Shown piece by piece: positions 1 through 7,112 of a stretch of 64,000 nt of DNA. A program made the translations under genes and the position numbers. Under the pieces are notes generated by a model. That model made no database searches, had not been told where the DNA came from, and saw only the letters and a program-made list of their open reading frames with translations. Numbering within the stretch: position 1 is the first letter of the stretch; each line of letters opens with the position of its first letter. Source of the stretch: Marinilongibacter aquaticus (GTDB taxonomy: Bacteria; Bacteroidota; Bacteroidia; Cytophagales; Spirosomataceae); the NCBI RefSeq assembly GCF_020149935.1, contig NZ_CP083757.1, positions 1,860,001 through 1,924,000 of the forward strand, in the 5' to 3' direction.

Positions 1-1
1 G

Positions 2-190
2 GCAATGGTGACCAGCGGTATGCGTGTGGGTTCTGCGGCAATGACAAGCAGAGGATTGAAAGAAGATGATTTCGTGCGTGTAGTAGAGCTGATCGACAAA
101 GTGCTGACCAACCACGAAAACGAGGCCGTCATCAACGGCGTCCGCAATGAAATAAACGAATGGATGAAGGGTTATCCCTTATTTCAATAA
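2..190 (+). CDS. glyA: Serine hydroxymethyltransferase, C-terminal end (partial)
   Basis: Only the last 62 codons are inside the window, so the start is missing. The fragment reads VTSGMRVGSAAMTSRG, which matches the conserved C-terminal stretch of serine hydroxymethyltransferase (usually TSGIRIGTPAxTTRG), where the Arg binds the substrate carboxylate. The enzyme is cytoplasmic and PLP-dependent and converts serine and tetrahydrofolate to glycine and methylene-tetrahydrofolate. A strong hairpin terminator follows the stop codon and separates it from tatC. Identification rests on the short tail only but the motif is distinctive. Confidence 0.88.
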   Translation, partial: AMVTSGMRVGSAAMTSRGLKEDDFVRVVELIDKVLTNHENEAVINGVRNEINEWMKGYPLFQ

Positions 191-202
191 AAAACGAAAT
201 AC

Positions 203-237
203 AAAAAACCTTGTTTGTGCTACAGACAAGGTTTTTT
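203..237 (+). terminator. Rho-independent terminator after glyA
   Basis: Arms of 16 pairs (A-run, CCTTGT, then TTGT with one G-T pair) close on a three-base loop GCT at 219-221 and end in a run of six T. It lies 12 bases after the glyA stop and ahead of the tatC start at 269. Confidence 0.85.
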
Positions 238-268
238 AATTAATTTAGCCTTAACTTTTAGTATTCAA

Positions 269-1129
269 ATGGCACTTGATCAATCTCCCGAAATAGATTA
301 CGACGAATCGCAAGAAGGGAAAGAAATGACTTTCCTCGAACACCTTGAAGAACTGCGGTGGCACCTCATTAGAAGTATTGCAGCCATTTTGATCTTTATG
401 ATTGCCGCATGGTTTTTGAAAGGCCTTATTTTCAACACCATTATTCTTGGCCCATCGAAGCCCGATTTCTGGACCTACCGCATGATGTGCAAAATTGGCA
501 CAAGCGTAGGCATCGACAGCCTCTGTGTAGACAAGATGAACTTCTCACTGATGAGCCGTCAGGTTTCTGGACAGTTTATGATGGCCCTCACCGCTTCGGC
601 CATTACAGGCTTATTGATCGCTTTCCCTTATGTGTTTTGGGAGATTTGGCGATTCATCAAACCCGGTTTGAAACTGACCGAAAAGAAAGCCAGCCGCGGA
701 GCCGTTTTCTTTGTTACCCTTCTTTTTATGATGGGCGTTTTGTTTGGCTATTATGTGGTGGCTCCTTTTGCCATCAATTTTTTGGTGAACTTTCAACTCG
801 ACCCGAGCATTGAAAACCAATTCGATATTCAGTCGTATATAGGTGTACTTGCAACACTGACTTTGGCCTGCGGAATTACCTTTCAATTGCCTATGGCTAT
901 TTTCGTTTTGACCAAAGTGGGTGTGGTAGGACCGAAATTCCTCCGCGACTACCGTAGACATGCGATTGTGGTGTTGTTGATTGTGGCCGCGGTGATTACC
1001 CCTTCGCCCGATATGATCTCCCAAATCGTGGTTGCCATACCGCTTTATTTCTTGTACGAGATCAGTATATTGGTTTCTGCCCGTGAAGAAAAGCGTAAAT
1101 TGAAAGAAGAAGCAAAGCTTAATTCATAA
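269..1129 (+). CDS. tatC: Sec-independent protein translocase TatC
   Basis: 286 residues. TatC is the inner-membrane receptor of the twin-arginine pathway; it binds RR signal peptides of folded proteins together with TatB/TatA. The hallmark MTFLEHLEELRWHLIRS occurs near residue 20, followed by about six membrane segments, a FxxPGL-like region (RFIKPGLKLTEKKA) and ITPSPDMISQ near the end. An in-frame upstream start at 215 falls in the glyA terminator hairpin, so ATG 269 (MALDQSPEID) is preferred. tatA/tatB are not in the window. Candidate cargoes nearby are the RR-signal proteins at 10833-11678 and 20981-21628. The acidic N-terminal extension before the LEELR motif is slightly longer than in enterobacterial TatC. 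Confidence 0.95.
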   Translation: MALDQSPEIDYDESQEGKEMTFLEHLEELRWHLIRSIAAILIFMIAAWFLKGLIFNTIILGPSKPDFWTYRMMCKIGTSVGIDSLCVDKMNFSLMSRQVSGQFMMALTASAITGLLIAFPYVFWEIWRFIKPGLKLTEKKASRGAVFFVTLLFMMGVLFGYYVVAPFAINFLVNFQLDPSIENQFDIQSYIGVLATLTLACGITFQLPMAIFVLTKVGVVGPKFLRDYRRHAIVVLLIVAAVITPSPDMISQIVVAIPLYFLYEISILVSAREEKRKLKEEAKLNS

Positions 1130-1154
1130 TTCGGGAAAATTCCCGATCATTCTG

Positions 1155-1193
1155 AAAAAGGCCGCCTGTTTTGGATAAAACAGGCGGCCTTTT
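1155..1193. terminator. Bidirectional terminator between tatC and rhlE-like gene
   Basis: A 17-base-pair stem containing AGGCCGCCTG pairs across a GGAT loop (1173-1176), flanked by A-rich sequence on the left and T-rich sequence on the right. It lies between two convergent genes and can serve both. Confidence 0.88.
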
Positions 1194-1195
1194 AT

Positions 1196-2449
1196 TTATT
1201 TCCGTTTCACAAACCGTCTCTTGCCATCCTTTCGTCGATTACCCGCAGAAGGGCCTTGCCCTCTCCGCTGATTCTGCCGATTTTGGGGAGCCTTCGCCGG
1301 AGCGGCCTTGGGCTTTTCGGTCGGTTCAAAATCCGGGATGTGCAGGATTTCAAAATTCTCCTTCAAGAGTTTTTCTATTCCGTGCAGGTAATCGAACTCA
1401 TCTGCCGAAACCAAAGAAATGGCCTCACCGCTTGCACCTGCCCTACCTGTACGGCCAATGCGGTGTACATAATCTTCGGGTACATTGGGCAATTCGAAAT
1501 TGATCACGTGTGGAAGTAAAGGAATATCCAAACCACGAGCGGCAATGTCGGTGGCCACCAAAACACTGACTTCTCCTTTCTTGAAGCCATCCAAAGCCTT
1601 GGTCCTAGCATTTTGGGTTTTATTTCCGTGAATGGCTGCCGAAGTAATTTTTTGTTTCGCAAATTTCTGAGCCAGCCTGTTGGCCCCGTGCTTTGTACGC
1701 GTGAAGACCAAAACCTGATGCCAATTGTTATCCCAAATCAATTTAATGACGGCCTCTGTCTTTTGGTTTTTATCGACATGGTAAAATTTCTGCTGTACTT
1801 TCTCTGCTGTGCTGTTTTCGGGTGCGGCCTCAACCTGTACAGGTTTATTCATAAAACTCGCCGCCAATTTCTTGATCGGGTCGGAGAATGTAGCCGAAAA
1901 AAGCAGGTTTTGGCTACGGTTGGGCATCAGAGCCAAAATTTTCTTGATGTCTCGCAAAAAGCCCATGTCCAACATCCTGTCGGCCTCATCCAAAATCAAA
2001 TACCTTACCTGTGTAAGGTGCAACAATTTCTGATTTTGCAGATCCAGAAGTCTCCCTGGAGTGGCAATTAAAATATCCACACCCTGACGCAAAGTAGCCA
2101 CCTGTGGATTTTGTTTCACACCACCGAAAATCACTGCGGTTCTCAAGCCAGTATGTTCACTGTAAGACCGCATCTCTGCATACACTTGAGCTGCAAGTTC
2201 TCGCGTTGGCGTCAAAACTAAGGCTTTAATCGGACGTCTTTTGCTGGGTTCTTCCTCACACAAAAGCTGAATCAAAGGCAAAGAAAAACCTGCGGTTTTT
2301 CCCGTGCCGGTTTGAGCAGACGCCAGTACATCTTTCCCGTTCAATATTTCGGGTATAGCTTTTTCTTGAATTACCGATGGTGTAGTGTAACCCTTCTCTT
2401 CAATGGCCTTTAGCAAGGCCTCATTTAATCCCAGTGCTTTAAACGACAT
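1196..2449 (-). CDS. rhlE: DEAD-box RNA helicase, RhlE type
   Basis: 417 residues. ATP-dependent RNA unwinding, expected in ribosome assembly, RNA turnover or cold adaptation. All helicase motifs are visible in order: Q motif near residue 24-28, AQTGTGKT at 45-52, PTREL near 81, TPGRL near 130, DEAD at 154-157, SAT at 185-187, RGLDIP near 305 and HRIGRTGRAG at 329-338. A basic, Pro/Gln/Arg-rich tail follows from about residue 375, a common RNA-binding tail in RhlE/CsdA-like proteins. A TAnnTTTG box lies 56 bases upstream of the start. The subfamily (RhlE rather than DeaD/SrmB) is inferred from size and sequence style. Confidence 0.93.
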   Translation of the reverse strand: MSFKALGLNEALLKAIEEKGYTTPSVIQEKAIPEILNGKDVLASAQTGTGKTAGFSLPLIQLLCEEEPSKRRPIKALVLTPTRELAAQVYAEMRSYSEHTGLRTAVIFGGVKQNPQVATLRQGVDILIATPGRLLDLQNQKLLHLTQVRYLILDEADRMLDMGFLRDIKKILALMPNRSQNLLFSATFSDPIKKLAASFMNKPVQVEAAPENSTAEKVQQKFYHVDKNQKTEAVIKLIWDNNWHQVLVFTRTKHGANRLAQKFAKQKITSAAIHGNKTQNARTKALDGFKKGEVSVLVATDIAARGLDIPLLPHVINFELPNVPEDYVHRIGRTGRAGASGEAISLVSADEFDYLHGIEKLLKENFEILHIPDFEPTEKPKAAPAKAPQNRQNQRRGQGPSAGNRRKDGKRRFVKRK

Positions 2450-2504
2450 AAATATTGGTTTACGAAATGACCATATCCAGTCGAAGCCACTTCTATATTG
2501 GCCG

Positions 2505-2512
2505 CAAAGTTA
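2505..2512 (-). promoter_or_regulatory. Candidate -7 box for rhlE-like gene
   Basis: On the minus strand this reads TAACTTTG, a full match to the Bacteroidota -7 element TAnnTTTG, about 56 bases before the ATG at 2449. I see no clear -33 TTG partner at the usual distance. Confidence 0.5.
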
Positions 2513-2533
2513 CAACAAATTAAACGAAGCCCA

Positions 2534-4657
2534 CTAGGGCATTTTTTTCAAGCCTTCCCAACGGACGTCCCAATCTTCGGGGAAACCCGGATTTTTGCCT
2601 TCAAAGTCGTCATAACCCGCGGCCATTAAAGCCAAGGCAGCCAAAAAACCGCCGTTTCCAGGCAAATAAAGCGTGAGTCTTTGATCTTGAAAATTATGCC
2701 CGTTTTTCAAATATGTATTCGTTTTAATGGGCATCAACAAGGCATCCACAGCCACTTCGGGCATGTGCAAGCGTGTGGCTGTCATGGCAGTCATCGGGAA
2801 ATCCCAACCCCAAGTATCTTCCCAGTGCCATGCCTTCCAAACCCATTCGAATGTATCCGACATCGTGCGTGTATCCAGTCCCGCTGTTTTTGGCAACATC
2901 CCAAAAGTACCCAATACGCTGGGGTGGTCGGTTCTGTATTCTTCGTCGTATTGTTTTCCTGCAATACTTTCGGCACTCAGGTAAAGTCCGTACTGCTGCG
3001 GAAGCGGAGATAATGTATAAAGCACAGAATCGTATACTTCACTCCGTTTTTTACCCAAACGCGTTCGCCATTGCTGTGCTGTTTCCAAACCCCATCGCCA
3101 ATAGGCCAATTCATAGGCTGGATTAAACGTCTTTTCTGGATCGTAGCGTTCTTGTGCGGGAATCAAACCGGGGCCCAAAATGCCTCGCCCCAACTCCTTA
3201 TCGAAATAGACATAACTCGCCATAAAATCGGCAGACTTTTCGATTAATTTGCCGTAGGTTTTCAGAGTTTCAGATTCGGGTTTCAAACGGTACAACAATT
3301 CGGCCAAATAAATAATGTGCGGTTGCTGCCATATCAGATAAGACCCTACCGAGGAGGCCGTTTCGCCACCCCAAGGGTCGGTCATTTTCTGCCACCGTAC
3401 GCCATCGAAACCTTGTCGCTTGGCAATGGCTTTTGCCCCTTTCCAATTGCGTAAATACCAATCGAGTTGATCTTCCAATATTTCTGGGCGATTCCACAAT
3501 CCCCAATGCACATCGTGCCACCAGACCATTTCCATGTGGGGTTTTCCGTACCACGAATTGTAGGTCAACCCTGTTTCCTGGGGTGGCGTCTTGCCTCCAC
3601 AGTTTACCTTCGTAAGATACATCGAAAGCACCATTCGTCTTTCCAACTCTTCTGCCCGCATATCTTTTACATGTCCAAAATCGATAATGCCACCCGATTC
3701 CCAAAATTGCTGCCAACTGCTTTGGGCTTCTCTTCTCGCTTCTGAAAAACTGGGCACAATCTCACCGCTTTTCCCTTCTCGGAATTCACAAGAAAAGGCC
3801 CATTCGTCGCCCACCGATTGAGGTGTAATCCAATACCCTTTTTCGGTTTTCTTTTGGCTTACCACAGTCCCTTCAGATGTAAACCGCGTCGCATACTCCA
3901 AATCACCAAAAACTCGGCGAACAACAAAGCCGGACTCTTCTTCATTCAAACTCAACTGATCATCAGAATCCTGCATATAAAAATTGCCCATATCGGCCCA
4001 AGTACGTGTTGGATAAGGGAATTTCAATTGCACATGCACTTGTCTGGAGTGCAACAAAGGGCTTTTCACCTTTACATATACACGGTCCGATTTTTGATCA
4101 CAAAAAGTAATGACCGAAACCGAATCGCCATCGGCCAGAAACAAACTGTGCAGCTCGCCTGTCCAAAGGTCCAATTTCTGCCGCACCATTCGCAAGTCTT
4201 TCATTTTCAGCTCATCGCCATTTTTATCCTGAAAAAACCAAGCCAATTGTCCCAAATGCACACGTTGTGGGTTTTCGCGAAGAAAGTTCGCGGCTTCGGC
4301 CTTTCGCCCTTCCTTCCACTGCCGGGCATAGGGCACCTCTCTACCTTGGGCCCACACAGGGGCCAAAGTCTCTTCAATCTTGTAGTTTTCGGTATTGGGA
4401 TAAGCACGCCAGCCCCATTCAGACAAAGTGCCCAGAGGTACGCCATGTACATAATAATCGGGGAAAGTCTGCAAACCCGTAAAATCCACAGTCATCGCAA
4501 AACGACCGTTTCCTACACTAAAAGAAGCCAAAGAGTCGGGCGTGCTCAAAAGCGGGTTGTGCCGGCCCACAAGCTGTTCTCTGTCGATGGACTGCCCTAG
4601 CAAGCCAAGGGAAGCCAAAGCCAAAAGGAGCGTAAAAGTCTTTCTCATGTTATGCAA
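2534..4657 (-). CDS. Secreted six-hairpin glycoside hydrolase-like protein
   Basis: 707 residues with an N-terminal signal peptide (hydrophobic LLLALASLGLLGQS after MRKTF). A second ATG at 4648 (MRKTF) is an equally good start. The mature part begins RHNP and contains SVGNGRFA and TGLQTFPDYY, then many Trp-rich helical segments (WWHDVHWGLWNRPEIL, WHWEDTWGWDFPM), a pattern of (alpha/alpha)6 six-hairpin glycosidases such as the GH65/GH95/GH15 group. Substrate and family number cannot be fixed by eye. The protein would act in the periplasm or outside the cell on plant or algal oligosaccharides. No SusC/SusD genes are adjacent, so it is not in an obvious polysaccharide utilisation locus. The gene ends 84 bases from the rhlE-like start. 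Confidence 0.7.
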   Translation of the reverse strand: MHNMRKTFTLLLALASLGLLGQSIDREQLVGRHNPLLSTPDSLASFSVGNGRFAMTVDFTGLQTFPDYYVHGVPLGTLSEWGWRAYPNTENYKIEETLAPVWAQGREVPYARQWKEGRKAEAANFLRENPQRVHLGQLAWFFQDKNGDELKMKDLRMVRQKLDLWTGELHSLFLADGDSVSVITFCDQKSDRVYVKVKSPLLHSRQVHVQLKFPYPTRTWADMGNFYMQDSDDQLSLNEEESGFVVRRVFGDLEYATRFTSEGTVVSQKKTEKGYWITPQSVGDEWAFSCEFREGKSGEIVPSFSEARREAQSSWQQFWESGGIIDFGHVKDMRAEELERRMVLSMYLTKVNCGGKTPPQETGLTYNSWYGKPHMEMVWWHDVHWGLWNRPEILEDQLDWYLRNWKGAKAIAKRQGFDGVRWQKMTDPWGGETASSVGSYLIWQQPHIIYLAELLYRLKPESETLKTYGKLIEKSADFMASYVYFDKELGRGILGPGLIPAQERYDPEKTFNPAYELAYWRWGLETAQQWRTRLGKKRSEVYDSVLYTLSPLPQQYGLYLSAESIAGKQYDEEYRTDHPSVLGTFGMLPKTAGLDTRTMSDTFEWVWKAWHWEDTWGWDFPMTAMTATRLHMPEVAVDALLMPIKTNTYLKNGHNFQDQRLTLYLPGNGGFLAALALMAAGYDDFEGKNPGFPEDWDVRWEGLKKMP

Positions 4658-4726
4658 ATCGGTTTGGGGTTATCCGGCAATTTCAGAAAAAAGAGGGCCA
4701 TGTTCAACCCTTTCAGCCATTTAATT

Positions 4727-5185
4727 TCAGGAATCTTTTGCCGATGGAGCCTCAGGAAAAGTTTGCAATTGCACCGTTTTGCCCGATTCGAAGTCCACAT
4801 GAAAGCAATAGGTTTGCAATCCGTTGCTTACCGCCACAAAAGGGGCACGGTGCGTTAGGTTGTATGTAGTGGCCTGGTGAATGGTTTTCTGGGAAATCGG
4901 CACTTCAGGAGCTTTGCATTCGATAAGCAAATAGGGCTTTCCTTGCGGATCATAAGCCAAGACATCCGAGCGTTTCTGCAAGCTATTGTAGGTCAATCCG
5001 CCTTCCACTTTCAACAAAGCCCTTGCATAGCCCAATCGATCGATCAAAAGCGACAAGATATGTTGCCTCACCCATTCTTCGGGAGTAAGCACGACATACT
5101 TTTTCCGAATAGGGTCAAAAATCAGATTCTTCCCATTAGTTTCTTTAATTTTGTAATCGTAAGCGGGCAATTTCAGCTCTTGCAT
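4727..5185 (-). CDS. Free-standing HsdR N-terminal-like nuclease-fold protein
   Basis: 152 residues, cytoplasmic. It resembles the N-terminal domain of type I restriction subunit HsdR (HSDR_N_2 family), but no helicase, HsdM or HsdS is present. The PD-(D/E)xK core is visible as RSDVLAYD (Asp74) and LLIECKAP (Glu89, Lys91), followed by a Gln in IHQATTYN (Gln104). Such short proteins are widely conserved in Bacteroidota outside restriction loci and their role is unknown. It is divergent from the AMP nucleosidase gene with only 35 bases between the two starts, so they probably share a control region. Restriction activity should not be assumed from the domain name. Confidence 0.82.
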   Translation of the reverse strand: MQELKLPAYDYKIKETNGKNLIFDPIRKKYVVLTPEEWVRQHILSLLIDRLGYARALLKVEGGLTYNSLQKRSDVLAYDPQGKPYLLIECKAPEVPISQKTIHQATTYNLTHRAPFVAVSNGLQTYCFHVDFESGKTVQLQTFPEAPSAKDS

Positions 5186-5220
5186 TCCTAGACTTTAAGC
5201 ACATCAAAATAAGAGAATAT

Positions 5221-5997
5221 ATGATTACGAAAGAAGCAATTGTGGAAAACTGGCTTCCACGATACACCGGCACGGCTATCGACGAATTCAAACCTTACAT
5301 TTTGCTCACCAACTTCAGGAATTATGTCGAAATGTTCGCAGAAATTCACGGTGTGGAAGTGAAAGGAAAAGACCGAGCCATGCAAACAGCATCTGCCGGA
5401 AACATCACCATCATCAATTTCGGAATGGGCTCGGCTGTGGCCGCCACGGTAATGGATTTACTCACAGCCGTAATGCCGAAGGCCGTACTTTTTTTGGGGA
5501 AATGTGGAGGATTGAAAAACATCACTTCACTCGGCGATTTCATTTTACCTATCGCGGCCATCCGCGGAGAAGGTACTAGCGACGACTACGCCCGTCCGGA
5601 AATTCCTGCCTTACCGTCCTTTCGTTTACAACGCTCCGTTTCCGAAATGATCATCAAGCACAAACTTGATTATTGGACGGGAACCGTATATACAACCAAC
5701 CGCCGTGTGTGGGAGCACGATGAAGAATTCAAAGAATACTTGAAAGAAATTCGGGCTTTGGGCATAGATATGGAAACAGCCACCATTTTTATCGTCGGTT
5801 TCGTCAACAGCATTCCGCACGGGGCTCTCCTTTTGGTTTCGGACAATCCGATGACCCCAGATGGCGTAAAAACGGAAGAAAGTGACAAAAAAGTGACGGT
5901 AAACTATGTCGAAAAACATTTACAAGTGGGCATAGATGCACTGAATGAACTGGCTAGTTCTGGACAATCCGTAAAACATTTGCGTTTCGAGAATTAA
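5221..5997 (+). CDS. amn: AMP nucleosidase (short form)
   Basis: 258 residues. Predicted to hydrolyse AMP to adenine and ribose-5-phosphate, in the nucleoside phosphorylase (MTAP/PNP) fold. Visible features are the phosphate-side loop region NFGMGSAVAATVMDLL, the LFLGKCGGL strand, and GIDMETATIFIVGF, the ribose-binding Met-Glu pair typical of this fold, followed by LLLVSDNPMTPDGVKTE. It lacks the additional N-terminal domain of the enterobacterial Amn, as usual in Bacteroidota. Start ATG 5221 is the first available. A possible link to adenine salvage is the adenine deaminase gene at 31442-33079, although it lies 25 kb away. Confidence 0.86.
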   Translation: MITKEAIVENWLPRYTGTAIDEFKPYILLTNFRNYVEMFAEIHGVEVKGKDRAMQTASAGNITIINFGMGSAVAATVMDLLTAVMPKAVLFLGKCGGLKNITSLGDFILPIAAIRGEGTSDDYARPEIPALPSFRLQRSVSEMIIKHKLDYWTGTVYTTNRRVWEHDEEFKEYLKEIRALGIDMETATIFIVGFVNSIPHGALLLVSDNPMTPDGVKTEESDKKVTVNYVEKHLQVGIDALNELASSGQSVKHLRFEN

Positions 5998-6058
5998 CGG
6001 AACGCTTTACAAACTGGACGAAAAGCCGTACCTTTCTTCATTCAAAAAAACCCTAACG

Positions 6059-7018
6059 ATGAGAAAGATCTACAGTCTGGCATTTTGCCTGATTTCGGCC
6101 TATGCATTTGGGCAAACATGGCACGATGTCGAAACTAAAAATGAAAGTACCGCCCGCAGTGAAAACAGCATGGTGGCCGTAAAAGGCAAACTATATTTAT
6201 TTGGCGGACGGGGAATGAAACCCATGGAGGTGTATGATCCCAAAACGGGATTGTGGGAAAAACGCGGCGAACTCCCACTCGAAATACACCATTTTCAGGC
6301 CGTGAATTACAACAACGAAATTTATGTACTCGGGGCTCTTTCAGGGCCATTCCCACACGAAACCCCCATCCCGAACATTTACATTTACAACCCCAAAAAA
6401 GACGAATGGAGAAAAGGACCCGAAATCCCGAGAAAACGGGGTGCGGCCGGCTGCTTTGTCTACAAAGGGAAAATCTATATGGTCAATGGCATACAAGATG
6501 GCCATTGGGACGGGCATGTCAATTGGTTCGATTCCTATGACCCCAAAACGGGCGAATGGGAGATCCTACCTGATTCTCCGCATGCACGCGACCATATAAA
6601 CGTAGCTGTGGCCAAAGACATGCTCGTGGTTGCGGGAGGACGAAAATCGCAGCACCGCACCAATGAAGTGTTTACATTGGTAGTGCCCTATACCGATGTT
6701 TTCAATTTCAAAAAGCAGAAATGGCATACCGCTGAAGGCCAGATCATCCCCACAATGCGGGCCGGAAATGCAGTGGCTGTATTGGGCGATAAAGTGTTGT
6801 TTATGGGAGGAGAAGGTCCCGATCAGGAGGCCGCTCACGATGAAGTAGAAGCTTTTGATGTGAAAAGCATGACCTGGAGTAGCCTGCCCAAGCTCAATCA
6901 TGGACGGCACGGCATGAGTGCCACTCAAATTGGCTCGACGGTATATATATCCTCTGGTGTGGCCAAACGTGGAGGAAGCCCCGAGCAGAACAGTATGGAG
7001 TGTTTGGGTTGTGAATAA
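6059..7018 (+). CDS. Secreted kelch-repeat beta-propeller protein
   Basis: 319 residues with a signal peptide (MRKIYSLAFCLISAYAFGQ). Five to six kelch blades follow, each with a Gly-Gly pair and a Tyr...Trp spacing, for example LYLFGGRG...VYDPKTGLWEKR, YIYNPKKDEWRKG, SYDPKTGEWEIL, VVAGGRK...FNFKKQKWHT and LFMGGEGP...FDVKSMTWSSL. This predicts a periplasmic or surface propeller. Ligand or enzymatic role is unknown; some kelch propellers are sialate mutarotases (NanM), but I see nothing that makes this one NanM. It starts 61 bases after amn on the same strand and could be cotranscribed. Confidence 0.8.
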   Translation: MRKIYSLAFCLISAYAFGQTWHDVETKNESTARSENSMVAVKGKLYLFGGRGMKPMEVYDPKTGLWEKRGELPLEIHHFQAVNYNNEIYVLGALSGPFPHETPIPNIYIYNPKKDEWRKGPEIPRKRGAAGCFVYKGKIYMVNGIQDGHWDGHVNWFDSYDPKTGEWEILPDSPHARDHINVAVAKDMLVVAGGRKSQHRTNEVFTLVVPYTDVFNFKKQKWHTAEGQIIPTMRAGNAVAVLGDKVLFMGGEGPDQEAAHDEVEAFDVKSMTWSSLPKLNHGRHGMSATQIGSTVYISSGVAKRGGSPEQNSMECLGCE

Positions 7019-7112
7019 TTTTATTTGTGGAATGCACGCGAAAAAAGTAATTTCGGGGCTTACAGTTTTTGAATGAAGCCACATATTCGGTTTCAAGCCT
7101 AAAAAAAGAAGC

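Noticed and set aside
1498-1513. CACGTG-centred site as a parS candidate
   Set aside because: Flanks do not match the TGTTxCACGTGxAACA pattern and it is inside the helicase gene; the same holds for the CACGTG near 61045.
3818-4600. 260-codon plus-strand frame opposite the six-hairpin glycosidase
   Set aside because: It is antisense to a gene with a clear signal peptide and conserved Trp-rich motifs, and its translation has no domain-like features.
4727-5185. A type I restriction system
   Set aside because: Only an HsdR-N-like domain is present; helicase, methylase and specificity subunits are absent around it.
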